The notes: a model not told the origin generated them from the sequence alone. A stretch of 64,000 bases of DNA from Prado023 sp963706875 (GCA_963706875.1 CAVPNW010000015.1:124001-188000), one strand, 5' to 3'; shown: positions 18,729 to 27,643, counted from the first letter of the stretch. Translations and numbers: made by a program.

Positions 18729-20855
18729 GTGGCCGCCGCGCTCTACTCGCTGGATGAGGCTCGGCCGATGTCCCGGGCCGGGCGGCTGGCCGCCGGGGTC
18801 GGCGGGGTGCTGTACCTGGGCGCCTCGCTGGGCGTGTTCTCCCAGGGCAGCGACCCATGGCCCGCCCTGACGTGGGTCCCAATCGCGCACGCGCTGGTCC
18901 TGTTCGTGGTGTGCGGGCTGACCTCGCTGTTGCTCTACGGCCAGGCGAGCGCCACCAGGCGCCGCGGCTACCTGTGGCTGGGCGGCACCTACCTGTACGT
19001 GGCGGTCCTCCTGCTGTCCTTCCCCCTGTTCTTCCCGGGCGGCTTCGGTGGGCAGGAGCCGCTGCTGGGAGGGCAGCAGTCGGCCCCCTGGATGTACTTC
19101 ATCTGGCACTTCGCATTCGTCGGTGGCCTTGGGGTGGCCGTGTGGGTGTTCCACGTCGACCGGGTCACGCATCGGCGTCCCGACCTGACCGTGGAGATGC
19201 GGCCGTCGGTGGTGGGCGTCTCGATCGCTGCGCTGCTCTCCGTGGCGTTCGTCGCGGTGCCGGACACCCCGTTGAGGCCCACGCTGGTGTCCCCGGAAGC
19301 GGGCCTGACGTCGTTCGGCGAAGCCCTGGACTGGCTCCTGCTGGGGTTGTCGCTGGCCGGCGCGGGCCTGGCCCTGTGGTGCCAGCGCGGGGGCGCCCTC
19401 ATCCAGCGATGGCTGTGCGCTGTGCTGTTGCTGCAGCTCGGTGCAGCAATCGTGAACCTGAACACCAACAGCTGGTCATTCGGCTGGTACTTCGATCGGT
19501 TGTTCGGCATGGTCGCGCTGACCAGCTTGCTGGTGTTCCTCGTCTTCAGCCTCGCACGCGCCGGCCAGGCCACCAGCATCGTTGCCAGCTCCGACTCCCT
19601 CACACGCAGCGAGAGCCGCGCCAGCTTCACCCAGTCGATGGACCTGGAGATCGCCGCTGCCCGGTTGCAGGGACGGTCCGTCGCGCTGCTCTGGGTCGAC
19701 CTCGACGGGTTCAAGGGCGTGAACGACCAGTTCGGTCACCAGGTGGGCGACGAAGTGCTGCGCGTGACCGTCAACCGGATCCTCGGACAGGTCAGGGCCT
19801 CCGATCATGTCGGTCGGCTCGGGGGCGACGAGATCGGGGTCCTGCTCTGCGAGGGCCCGCCTGGGGCGCCCGTGACGCCCGTGGCCGGGCGGATCCTGGC
19901 CGCCCTGCGCGAGCCCATGCACGTCGATGAGCTCTTGATCCACATCACGGGCTCCATCGGGATCGCCACGTTCCCGACCGACGGCGATCGGCCCGAGGAA
20001 CTGATCACCCGGGCGGACCTGGCGATGTACGCGGCCAAGAACGCCGGTGGGGACCGGTGCCTGCAGTTCAGCGCGGAACTCGGCTCGGAGGCAATGGACA
20101 TCGCGCAGCTGCGCCACGACCTGGCACGTGCGGTGCTCAGCGGCGACTTCGAGCTGGCCTACCAGCCGATCGTGGCACTGGAGTCCGGTGCCGTGGCAGG
20201 CGCGGAGGCCCTGGCCCGATGGGTGCACCTCGGGCAGCTGGTCCCGGCCGCCCGGTTCATGGCGTTCGCGGAGAAGACCGGCCAGATCGTGGCGATCGGA
20301 CGGCTGGTCCTCGAAGTGGTGGAGCGTGACGTCGACCAGGTGCTCGCCGCCCTGCCACCCGACGGCTTCCTCGCGGTCAACCTCTCCGCGCGCGAGCTGT
20401 CCGACGACATCCACCTGGATCGGCTCCTCGCCGGACCACTGCAGGCCTCGGCCGGGCGAGTCGTGCTGGAGGTGACGGAGTCCTCCGAGCTCCTGGAGAA
20501 GTCCGACATCACGCACCGACTGGTACGCCTGCGCGAAGCCGGGTACCGACTGGCCGTCGACGACTTCGGGGCGGGCTTCTCCAACTTCACCCGGCTCGAG
20601 GCGATGCGACCGGACCTTCTGAAGATCGATCGCGCGCTCGTGGCACGCGCCGGCAGCGGGGAGGAAGGAGGCGCAGCATTCCTCGCCGCTGCCCGCAGCG
20701 TCGCCGAGAGCCTGCACTGCCCGGTCATCGCCGAGGGGGTCGAGACGGCCGCTGAGCGGGCCGTGGTGGTCGCGACCGGCATCACGCTGGCACAGGGCCA
20801 CCTGCTGGGGCCACCCGTCCCGCTGGACCAACTCGCCACCTGGACTGCCCGTTGA
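18729..20855 (+). CDS. Membrane GGDEF-EAL protein with MASE4-like sensor
   Basis: 708 residues. The start is GTG 18729 with GGGGAG six bases upstream. Residues 20-275 hold about eight membrane helices; the stretch FPGGFGGQEPLLGGQQSAPW followed by WHFAFVGG resembles MASE4 sensors. The GGDEF domain has RASD (inhibitory site, 356-359) and GGDEI (365-369), where Ile replaces the usual Phe, so cyclase activity may be weak. The EAL domain keeps EAL (493-495), EVTESSE, DDFG (611-614), LLKID and EGVET (669-673), so c-di-GMP hydrolysis is likely. The signal sensed is unknown. TAGCCT at 18691-18696 is a probable -10. Confidence 0.92.
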   Translation: MAAALYSLDEARPMSRAGRLAAGVGGVLYLGASLGVFSQGSDPWPALTWVPIAHALVLFVVCGLTSLLLYGQASATRRRGYLWLGGTYLYVAVLLLSFPLFFPGGFGGQEPLLGGQQSAPWMYFIWHFAFVGGLGVAVWVFHVDRVTHRRPDLTVEMRPSVVGVSIAALLSVAFVAVPDTPLRPTLVSPEAGLTSFGEALDWLLLGLSLAGAGLALWCQRGGALIQRWLCAVLLLQLGAAIVNLNTNSWSFGWYFDRLFGMVALTSLLVFLVFSLARAGQATSIVASSDSLTRSESRASFTQSMDLEIAAARLQGRSVALLWVDLDGFKGVNDQFGHQVGDEVLRVTVNRILGQVRASDHVGRLGGDEIGVLLCEGPPGAPVTPVAGRILAALREPMHVDELLIHITGSIGIATFPTDGDRPEELITRADLAMYAAKNAGGDRCLQFSAELGSEAMDIAQLRHDLARAVLSGDFELAYQPIVALESGAVAGAEALARWVHLGQLVPAARFMAFAEKTGQIVAIGRLVLEVVERDVDQVLAALPPDGFLAVNLSARELSDDIHLDRLLAGPLQASAGRVVLEVTESSELLEKSDITHRLVRLREAGYRLAVDDFGAGFSNFTRLEAMRPDLLKIDRALVARAGSGEEGGAAFLAAARSVAESLHCPVIAEGVETAAERAVVVATGITLAQGHLLGPPVPLDQLATWTAR

Positions 20856-20922
20856 GCCCGCGGAACGGGTCGCAGAACTGCTCAGATCACCTTCGCCACG
20901 CAGGACGCGGCAGCATGTGCCC

Positions 20923-22410
20923 ATGACGACACCGCCCGAGGCACCCGCCGAGATGGAGCTGTCGGCCAACGACTCGCTCTGGCTGAACATGGACACCCCC
21001 GAGAACCTCATGGTCATCGAGAGCGTGATGTGGTTCCACCACAGGCTCGACCCGGACGCCGTGATCCGTGCCATGCAGGAGCGCATGATCGCGCGCTACC
21101 CCGTGTTCCGCTGGCGGCCGCGGCTCGCGCAGGGGATCGGGGGCCGCGATGAATGGGTCGACGACGAGGACTTCGACATCCACCGGCACGTCTCTGTCCA
21201 CGAGTTGGGCGGCGCCGGGGGCCGCGCGGAGCTCCAGGCCTTCCTCGAGCAGCGCTTCAGCGAGCCGATCGACCGGGCCCACCCGCTGTGGCGCGCGTAC
21301 GTCCTGGAGGGCAGGGACTTCGGCGCGGTGATGATCCGCTTCCACCACGCGATCGCCGACGGCACGGCCCTGGCCCGGGTGCTCATCGAGATGACGACCG
21401 ACAGCCCCGAGGAGGGGTTCGACTACCCGGAGGTCGCCGAGGACCGGCTGCATCCGGCTGACGAGCCGCCGGCGCCTGAGGAGTCCCCCGACAGTCGCCA
21501 GGCCCGCCGCAAGCGGGTCAAGGCACTCAACGCAGCCACGCAGGTGGCCACCATCCCGCTGGCCGTCGGGGTGCGGGCAACGACCGGTGCCGCCAAGCTG
21601 CTCGAGATGCTCGACCTCGACCGCGAGGGCAGCCTCGTGGCAACGGCCGCGGACCACTCGGTCGGCACGGCCGGAACGCTCGACAAGCTGCTGGTGGGCA
21701 CCCCACCGGACATCGCCATCTTCGGCAAGGCCGGCGTCGCCAAGCGTGCAGACTGGGCACCGGCCCACGACCTGGCGCAGGTCAAGCGCGCGGCCCGGAC
21801 GCGGGGGGCGACGGTCAACGACCTCATGCTCGCCGGCGTGGCCGGGGGCCTGCGCCGCTACCTGCAGGCTCGCGGCGAACCGTTCGCCGACGCGATGACG
21901 ATGATCCCGGTGAACCTGCGCCCCGTCGATGAGCCGCTGCCGGCCCACCTGGGCAACAAGTTCGCCCTGGTGGCCCTCGACCTGCCCCTGGAGCCCGCCA
22001 CCCCCGTCGACCGGCTGGACACCGCCCACGAGCGAATGGAGGTGATCAAGTCCGGGCCTGAGGCGCTGCTCACGTTCGGCATCTCGAACGCCCTGGGCAT
22101 GGTCGGCACCTACACGTCCCGGGTGTCGCGCACCATCCAGGAGTACTTCGGGAACAAGGCGATCGGGGTCACGACCAACGTCCCGGGGCCGCAGAGCACC
22201 CGCTACTTCGCCGGGCAGGAGCTCGTCGGCATCCTCGGGTGGGTGCCCGGGGCCGCGAACCAGACCCTGGGCGTGTGCATCTTCAGCTACGACGGCCAGA
22301 TCCGGGTCGGGTTCAAGACCGACGTGAACGTGGTGCCCGACATCGCCAACCTCGTCGCGGCCTACACCGCCGAGATGGAGCAACTGCTGGCGTTGGACCT
22401 CGCCGAGTAG
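20923..22410 (+). CDS. WS/DGAT wax ester synthase/diacylglycerol acyltransferase, copy 1
   Basis: 495 residues. The active-site HHxxxDG is at 141-147 (HHAIADG), and the C-terminal PGP block is TNVPGPQ. The N-terminus ELSANDSLWLNMDTPENLM is typical. It condenses acyl-CoA with a fatty alcohol or diacylglycerol to make wax ester or triacylglycerol at the membrane. It is followed 61 bp later by a paralogue of similar length. ATG 20923 is chosen; GTG 20917 is also possible. Such genes suggest neutral-lipid storage. Confidence 0.93.
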   Translation: MTTPPEAPAEMELSANDSLWLNMDTPENLMVIESVMWFHHRLDPDAVIRAMQERMIARYPVFRWRPRLAQGIGGRDEWVDDEDFDIHRHVSVHELGGAGGRAELQAFLEQRFSEPIDRAHPLWRAYVLEGRDFGAVMIRFHHAIADGTALARVLIEMTTDSPEEGFDYPEVAEDRLHPADEPPAPEESPDSRQARRKRVKALNAATQVATIPLAVGVRATTGAAKLLEMLDLDREGSLVATAADHSVGTAGTLDKLLVGTPPDIAIFGKAGVAKRADWAPAHDLAQVKRAARTRGATVNDLMLAGVAGGLRRYLQARGEPFADAMTMIPVNLRPVDEPLPAHLGNKFALVALDLPLEPATPVDRLDTAHERMEVIKSGPEALLTFGISNALGMVGTYTSRVSRTIQEYFGNKAIGVTTNVPGPQSTRYFAGQELVGILGWVPGAANQTLGVCIFSYDGQIRVGFKTDVNVVPDIANLVAAYTAEMEQLLALDLAE

Positions 22411-22471
22411 CTGCTCACCGCCTGCGTGGCCACGGTGTGACTCCGCCATCGGAAGGGGGCACGATGGGGCC

Positions 22472-23980
22472 ATGTCCGAACGCGTCGCCCTCTCCCCCAA
22501 CGACTCCCTCTGGCTGAACATGGACAGCCCCGAGAACCTGATGGTGATCGAGGGGGTGATGTGGTTCGACGAGCCGCTCGAGGCCGAGGAGGTGACCCGC
22601 GCGCTGCGCGAGCGCATGGTCGAGCGCTACCCGGTGTTCACCTGGCGCCCGGAGCACGCCAACGTCGGCCTGGACCACTGGGTCGAGGACCCGGACTTCG
22701 ACATCGACCGGCACATCACCCACCATCGACTCAAGGGCGACGGCGGGCGCGAGGCCATGCGGAAGTTCCTGCAGGCCCGGATGTCCGAGCCGCTGCCCCG
22801 CGACCGGCCGCTGTGGCAGGCCTACGTCCTGACAGGCCGGGATTTCGGCGCGGTCATGCTGCGCTTCCACCACGCGATCGCCGACGGGACGGCCCTGGTG
22901 CGCGTCCTGCTGGACCTCACGACCGACACCCCCAGCGGCGACGCGGAGCCCGAGGACGCCGTGGCGGCCCTGACCGGATCCGATCCGCGCAACCATCCGG
23001 TCGAGCCCTCCCCGAGCATGGGGCCGGCCCCCACGGATCGGGATCACCCGGGCCTTCGCGACCGAGCAGGGCGCCGACTCTTCCAGCTGGCCACCTTCCC
23101 GGTGGCTGCCGGGGTCGCTGCGACCAACTCCGCGGTCAGCCTCGTGCACATGCTCGACCCCGACAACCGCGGCAGCTTCACCTGGAAGCTCGCCGACCAG
23201 GTCGCCGGGACCGCCGACGCGGTCGACAAGCTGCTCCTCGGGACCCACGAGGACGTCCTGCTGTTCGGCCAGCCGGGCCTCGACAAGCGCGCCGACTGGG
23301 CGCCGACGTACGACCTCAACGAGGTCAAGCGCGTCGCGAAGGCGCGCGGTGCGACCGTCAACGACGTGATGATGGCCGCCCTGGCCGGCGCGCTGCGCCG
23401 CTACGTCATGGCCCGGGGCGAGGTCCCCCGCGACGTGGTGACGATGATCCCGGTGAACCTGCGCGCCATCGACGAGCCACTGCCGATCCACCTGGGGAAC
23501 AAGTTCGCCCTGGTGGCCATCGAGCTCCCGCTGTCCGAGCCCACGCCGATGGCCCGCCTGGCTGCCTCCAAGGCCCGGATGGATGTCATCAAGTACGGGC
23601 CCGAGGCGCTGCTGACATTCGGGCTGTCGCACGCGATCGGCGCGATGGGCTCGGTGACCGAGACCCTCTCCCGGCGGATGACCCAGTTCTTCAGCAACAA
23701 GGCGATCGGCGTCACGACCAACGTGCCCGGACCGACCGAGGTTCGCTACTTCGCCGGCCAGGAGATGGTCGGCATCCTCGGGTGGGTCCCCGGCGCCTCG
23801 CACCAGACCCTGGGGGCGTGCATCTTCAGCTACAACGGGATGATCCGCGTCGGCTTCAAGACCGACGCCAACGTCATCCCTGACGTGGGCAACCTCGTGG
23901 CTGCCTTCAACGACGAGATGACCGACCTGTTCGCCGAGGCCTTGCAGGCCAACGGCGCCACGGAGTCCGCCGGGGCCTGA
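22472..23980 (+). CDS. WS/DGAT acyltransferase, copy 2
   Basis: 502 residues, clearly homologous to the gene before it along its whole length, from LSPNDSLWLNMDSPENLMVIEG to the C-terminal VIPDVGNLVAAFNDEM. The catalytic motif HHAIADG is at 133-139 and TNVPGPTE is conserved. The central linker (residues 150-205) differs most between the copies, so they arose by old tandem duplication and may have different acyl acceptors. The gene is followed by a hairpin at 23997-24029. Confidence 0.93.
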   Translation: MSERVALSPNDSLWLNMDSPENLMVIEGVMWFDEPLEAEEVTRALRERMVERYPVFTWRPEHANVGLDHWVEDPDFDIDRHITHHRLKGDGGREAMRKFLQARMSEPLPRDRPLWQAYVLTGRDFGAVMLRFHHAIADGTALVRVLLDLTTDTPSGDAEPEDAVAALTGSDPRNHPVEPSPSMGPAPTDRDHPGLRDRAGRRLFQLATFPVAAGVAATNSAVSLVHMLDPDNRGSFTWKLADQVAGTADAVDKLLLGTHEDVLLFGQPGLDKRADWAPTYDLNEVKRVAKARGATVNDVMMAALAGALRRYVMARGEVPRDVVTMIPVNLRAIDEPLPIHLGNKFALVAIELPLSEPTPMARLAASKARMDVIKYGPEALLTFGLSHAIGAMGSVTETLSRRMTQFFSNKAIGVTTNVPGPTEVRYFAGQEMVGILGWVPGASHQTLGACIFSYNGMIRVGFKTDANVIPDVGNLVAAFNDEMTDLFAEALQANGATESAGA

Positions 23981-23996
23981 GGTCGCGCACAGACGA

Positions 23997-24029
23997 CGGT
24001 GCCCGAGCCGACGGACGACTCGGGCACCG
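23997..24029. terminator. Bidirectional terminator hairpin
   Basis: CGGTGCCCGAG and CTCGGGCACCG form an 11-bp perfect stem with an 11-base loop between the convergent WS/DGAT and NlpC genes. Confidence 0.75.
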
Positions 24030-24061
24030 GATGCGGGAGGACCCGCACGATCAGGGACAGG

Positions 24062-24619
24062 TCACAGGACCCGGCCGAATGAGACGTTGCGGCTCCAGAT
24101 GTTCACCGTGCTGACGCGACCACCCGGACGCGGGGAGTGCAGGGTGCGGTTGCCACCGGCGTAGATGCCCACGTGGTAGGCGCCGCGGCCCCCGTGGAAG
24201 AACACGAGGTCTCCGGGGCGCGCCGCGCTGCGCGAGATCCGCTTGGCCTTGCGCATCTGGCCCGTGGCCGAGTGCGGCAGGCTCACGCCCGCCTTGCGGT
24301 ACACGTACGACGTGAACCCGGAGCAGTCGAAGCCACGGGGCGTCGAGCCGCCGCGGCGGTAGGGCACGCCCTTGAGCGAGTTCCCGGTGGCCATGACCCG
24401 CGACGCGCGGGCCGAGAACGAGCGCGAGCTGCGGGAGGTCTTCTTCTTCTTGCGGTCCGCGGCCACCACGGCCGCGGAGACGCCGTTCTCGATCGACACC
24501 CGGGGGGCGGGGACGGCCGATGCTGCTGGCGCGGGGGCCATCGGTGAGATCGGGAGCACGACGGCAAGGGCCGTTGCGCCGGCCAGGGCGATGCCTCGGG
24601 CACGGGTCAGTAGAGCCAT
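24062..24619 (-). CDS. Secreted NlpC/P60 peptidoglycan hydrolase
   Basis: 185 residues from ATG 24619, with GGAGGAG upstream. It has a signal peptide (residues 1-36, ending PAASA|VPAP), a basic linker (DRKKKKTSRSSRS) and a C-terminal NlpC/P60 domain. The catalytic residues are Cys99 (GFDCSGF), His149 (YHVGIY) and a third polar residue, His161. It should cleave the D-Glu/meso-DAP bond of the stem peptide outside the cell. It is preceded by a c-di-AMP (ydaO) riboswitch, as is common for actinobacterial wall hydrolases. Confidence 0.93.
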   Translation of the reverse strand: MALLTRARGIALAGATALAVVLPISPMAPAPAASAVPAPRVSIENGVSAAVVAADRKKKKTSRSSRSFSARASRVMATGNSLKGVPYRRGGSTPRGFDCSGFTSYVYRKAGVSLPHSATGQMRKAKRISRSAARPGDLVFFHGGRGAYHVGIYAGGNRTLHSPRPGGRVSTVNIWSRNVSFGRVL

Positions 24620-24632
24620 GGTGATGTCTCCT

Positions 24633-24780
24633 CCAGGCGCCTGCGAGGTGAGCTGTCGGGTTCGGGTGGGGAGCACCCGGCCGCTCTCGCGGCTTCACCC
24701 CAAGGACTCACGCCTGTCGACGTGGGACCACGAATCGTGGGTCCCCCGCTCCCGTTCTTGAGTGCGTTGCTGGCCGGTGG
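24633..24780 (-). ncRNA. c-di-AMP (ydaO-yuaA) riboswitch
   Basis: Reading the minus strand, the leader has CCTTGGGGTGAAGCC, a variable GC stem, then GAACCCGACAGCTCACC followed by TCGCAGGCG. These are the conserved 3' blocks of the ydaO class. It ends about 14 bases before the start of the nlpC gene, near the GGAGGAG site. In this class c-di-AMP binding normally shuts off wall-hydrolase expression. The 5' boundary is approximate. From 24781 to 24879 only a possible promoter (TACCTT -10 near 24856) is seen. Confidence 0.85.
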
Positions 24781-24879
24781 CCAGGCGCGGGAGGACATGA
24801 CGTGAACGGGATTCGGCGCCGTCTGCCCCATCCCACCGGGTGGCGGGACTCCTTCAAGGTAGCCAATGTCGCAGGCATG

Positions 24880-24900
24880 TCACAAACTCATCGGTTGTGA
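24880..24900. promoter_or_regulatory. Inverted repeat upstream of the riboswitch gene
   Basis: TCACAA and TTGTGA separated by nine bases. On the minus strand TTTGTGA could also serve as a -35 for the nlpC transcript. A protein operator is possible but not provable from sequence. Confidence 0.35.
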
Positions 24901-25045
24901 TGTATCTCTCGTTCCGAAGTCACAACACAGGAGGAACCGGCGATTCCGGACGCGGAGAGCGCGCTCTGTGACGTAGTCACCACCTGCTGCAACCGCCCCA
25001 GCCGGAGCACGTCCCCCGCCTGCCGAACGGGTCAGGCCAGCTGGG
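24901..25045. other. Intergenic stretch with no recognised feature
   Basis: Between the nlpC promoter region and the end of the CsoR-family gene. No open frame with family character and no hairpin of note was seen. Confidence 0.5.
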
Positions 25046-25315
25046 TCAGGCCAGCGTGAGGAACAGCTTCTCGATCTTCTCCATGGACATCGGGGGCTCC
25101 TCGCCGCTCTGGCTGGCGGCCGCACAGGCCTGCAGCTCGGCGGAGATGATCTTGAAGCCGGCCCGATCGATCGCCCTGGAGACCGCCGCGACCTGGACCA
25201 TGACGTCGCTGCAGTCCCGGCCCTCGTCGATCATGGTCACGATCCCGGCGACCTGGCCCTGGATCCTGCGCAACCGGTTGACCACGTCCTTGCGGCACGT
25301 CTCGTCGATGGGCAT
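25046..25315 (-). CDS. CsoR/CstR-family repressor (Cys-Glu-Cys variant)
   Basis: 89 residues, all alpha, of the DUF156 (CsoR/RcnR/FrmR) family. The core RLRRIQGQVAGI is diagnostic. At the copper-ligand positions of CsoR (Cys, His, Cys) this protein has Cys35, Glu60 and Cys64. The His replacement disfavours Cu(I) sensing and is like CstR, which reacts with persulfides through two cysteines. Cys7 is extra. The GGGGAGG site precedes ATG 25315. A GTACCC-N4-GGGTAC operator lies over its own promoter, so it is likely autoregulated. The inducer is inferred, not shown. Confidence 0.88.
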   Translation of the reverse strand: MPIDETCRKDVVNRLRRIQGQVAGIVTMIDEGRDCSDVMVQVAAVSRAIDRAGFKIISAELQACAAASQSGEEPPMSMEKIEKLFLTLA

Positions 25316-25333
25316 GGCATCCTCCCCTGGTGA

Positions 25334-25349
25334 GTACCCCGTAGGGTAC
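25334..25349. promoter_or_regulatory. CsoR-family type operator, autoregulatory
   Basis: GTACCC CGTA GGGTAC is a perfect inverted repeat with a 4-base centre, matching the TACCC/GGGTA style of CsoR/CstR operators. On the minus strand it contains a TACCCT -10 candidate, so bound repressor would block RNA polymerase. The gene starts 19 bases further on. Confidence 0.75.
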
Positions 25350-25394
25350 CGGTGTTCCGGCGTTCGCGGGAGTCCCTGGGCCAATCTCCCTGCG

Positions 25395-26084
25395 CTACGC
25401 GGCGACGATGACCTGCTTGGCCTGAACGCGCGACAGCTCCACCGCACCGTCGGCGCTCTCCAGGCGGAAACCACCGGCCACCAGACCCGCCCGCACGCGG
25501 TTGCCGGGAACCGCCCCGATCCCGTGCAGCGCGCCCATCATGGCCTCGTCGGCCTGCAGGGTCTCCGCGATGCGCACAACCGTCACCTCCTGCGCCTCCT
25601 CCTTGGCAGCCACGGCCAGGGACTGGCCGGCAAGCTGCGGGGTGGACCGACCGGCCGGCGCACCACCCAGCTCGCCCAGTCCGGGGATCGGGTTGCCGAA
25701 CGGGGAGGTCGTGGGATTGCCGAGGATCTCGACCAGGCGTCGCTCCACGGACTCGCTCATCACGTGCTCCCAGCGGCACGCCTCCGTGTGGACCGCCTCC
25801 CAGGGCAGGCCGATCACCTCGACGAGCAGGCACTCGGCCAGCCGGTGCTTGCGCATCACCTTGGTCGCCAGCGCCGAGCCGGTGTCGGTCAGCACGAGGT
25901 GGCGATCGTCCTCGTCGAGCTCCACGAGACCATCGCGCTGCATGCGCGCCACCGTCTGCGACACCGTGGGCCCGCTCTGCCCGAGTCGCTCGGTGATGCG
26001 CGCGCGCATCGGCAGGATTCCCTCCTCCGACAGCTCATAGATCGTCCGCAGGTACATCTCGGTGGTATCGATGAGGTCGCTCAC
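25395..26084 (-). CDS. ideR: IdeR/DtxR-family iron-dependent regulator
   Basis: 229 residues with the DtxR order: winged HTH (IDTTEMYLRTIYELSEEG through QSGPTVSQTVARMQRDGL), dimerisation domain and SH3-like tail. Metal residues of the family are visible: Met10, and Cys, Glu and His in EACRWEHVMSE, plus the preceding HRLAE. With iron it represses iron uptake and activates storage genes. GTG 26084 is chosen; GACAAT sits six bases upstream, suggesting a leaderless mRNA. It is divergent from the photolyase and lies upstream of the CsoR-family gene on the same strand. Confidence 0.95.
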   Translation of the reverse strand: MSDLIDTTEMYLRTIYELSEEGILPMRARITERLGQSGPTVSQTVARMQRDGLVELDEDDRHLVLTDTGSALATKVMRKHRLAECLLVEVIGLPWEAVHTEACRWEHVMSESVERRLVEILGNPTTSPFGNPIPGLGELGGAPAGRSTPQLAGQSLAVAAKEEAQEVTVVRIAETLQADEAMMGALHGIGAVPGNRVRAGLVAGGFRLESADGAVELSRVQAKQVIVAA

Positions 26085-26231
26085 CCCGTCATTGTCCCCC
26101 ACGGCCCTGGGATACGCGGGACTGGCATGCAGAGCCCCCCGGGGCATATCGCCCGGGTCCACCGTCAGGAGCCGCACCGGGGGCGACCCGGGCGGATGCG
26201 CGGCCGCCTGCTGCGGCCTAGGGTCAGCGAG

Positions 26232-27575
26232 GTGCAGCACGTGATGTGGTTCCGCCGGGACCTGCGGACCGGGGACCACCCGGCGCTGGGCCGGGCTGTC
26301 ACCGAGTCCGCCGGCGGGGCCATCCTGCCCGTCTTCGTCGTCGTTCCCGGGCCGTGGCAGCGACTGGGGGCGCCACCCCGCGCGTATGTGGCCGACTCGT
26401 TGGCGGCACTGCGAGCGGACCTCGGCGCGCTGCACGTGCGCACGGGCGACCCCGCGGAGGTGTTCACCGACCTGGCCGAGGAGCTCGGACCGATCACCGT
26501 GCACGTGACCGAGGCGCACACGCCCCGGGGGCGCGAGCGTGACGCCCGGGTCGCCGGGGCGCTGGCGGCCCACGGCTCCCGCCTGGTCGCCACCGGGAGC
26601 AACTACGCGGTGCCTCCGGGATCCGTCCTCAAGGGCGATGGCACGCCCTACCGCGTGTTCACGCCGTTCCATCGAGCGTGGCTGGAGGCAGGCTGGGCCG
26701 CGCCCACCCGGCGCCCTGCGCGGATCGAGGTCCTGGACCTTCCCGGCGAACCACTGCCCAGCGCCGAACCCCCGCCCGGGACGTCCCTGCCCGCTGCCGG
26801 CGAGGAGGCCGCCACGGCCAGGTGGGCCGACTTCGCCGACGCCCACCTGGCCGAGTACGGCGAGCTGCGCGACCGGGCAGACCTCCCGGGCACGAGCAGG
26901 CTCTCCCTGCCGCTGCGCTGGGGCGAGATCCACCCCCGGACCCTGCTGGCCGCGCTGGACCCCGAGCGTGACCGCCGGTTCGTCGCCGAGCTCGGCTGGC
27001 GCGAGTTCTACGCCGACGTGCTGTTCCACAACCCCACCACGCTCACCGCGAACCTGAATCCGGCGTTCGACCGGATGGTGCACGACTCCGGCCCGGGGGC
27101 CGACGACGCCTTCGAGGCGTGGGCGCACGGGCGCACCGGGTTCCCCTTCGTCGACGCCGGGATGCGCCAGCTGCGGGCCGAGGGATGGATGCACAACCGC
27201 GTGCGGATGGTGGTCGCCTCCTTCCTGGTCAAGGACCTGCACCTGCCGTGGTGGCGCGGGGAGCGGGAGTTCATGCGCTGGCTCGTGGACGGCGATCCCG
27301 CCTCCAACGCCCACGGGTGGCAGTGGGTCGCCGGGTCCGGCACGGATGCCGCCCCCTACTTCCGGGTCTTCAACCCGATCCTGCAGGGCCTGAAGTTCGA
27401 CCCCGACGGGGCCTACGTGCGCCGCTACGTCCCGGAACTGGCCCACCTGGCCGGGGCCGCCACCCATGAGCCGTGGAAGGTGCTCGACGGGTACGCCCAC
27501 GGGTATCCCGAGCCCATCGTCGACCACTTCGAGGAGCGCGACGAGGCCCTGCGCCGGTACGAGGCGATCCGCTGA
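26232..27575 (+). CDS. phr: Deoxyribodipyrimidine photolyase
   Basis: 447 residues. The N-terminal antenna-binding domain starts VMWFRRDLRTGDHPAL. The C-terminal FAD domain has ELGWREFYADVLF, MHNRVRMVVASFLVKDL, WW and DGDPASNAHGWQWVAGSG, all typical of class I CPD photolyases. It splits pyrimidine dimers using blue light. The start GTG 26232 follows TAGGGT by seven bases, so the mRNA is probably leaderless. Single gene; divergent from ideR. Confidence 0.95.
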   Translation: MQHVMWFRRDLRTGDHPALGRAVTESAGGAILPVFVVVPGPWQRLGAPPRAYVADSLAALRADLGALHVRTGDPAEVFTDLAEELGPITVHVTEAHTPRGRERDARVAGALAAHGSRLVATGSNYAVPPGSVLKGDGTPYRVFTPFHRAWLEAGWAAPTRRPARIEVLDLPGEPLPSAEPPPGTSLPAAGEEAATARWADFADAHLAEYGELRDRADLPGTSRLSLPLRWGEIHPRTLLAALDPERDRRFVAELGWREFYADVLFHNPTTLTANLNPAFDRMVHDSGPGADDAFEAWAHGRTGFPFVDAGMRQLRAEGWMHNRVRMVVASFLVKDLHLPWWRGEREFMRWLVDGDPASNAHGWQWVAGSGTDAAPYFRVFNPILQGLKFDPDGAYVRRYVPELAHLAGAATHEPWKVLDGYAHGYPEPIVDHFEERDEALRRYEAIR

Positions 27576-27643
27576 TCGGCGTGCGGCCGACCCACCCGGT
27601 GCGGCCCATGGGTTGAGGGGCCTGTGCGTGGCAGACTGACCAC

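Noticed and set aside
24880..24925. Crp/GlxR-type site (TGTGA-N6-TCACA) at the nlpC promoter
   Set aside because: The half-sites face the wrong way (TCACAA-N9-TTGTGA), and the next TCACAA is 19 bases from TTGTGA.
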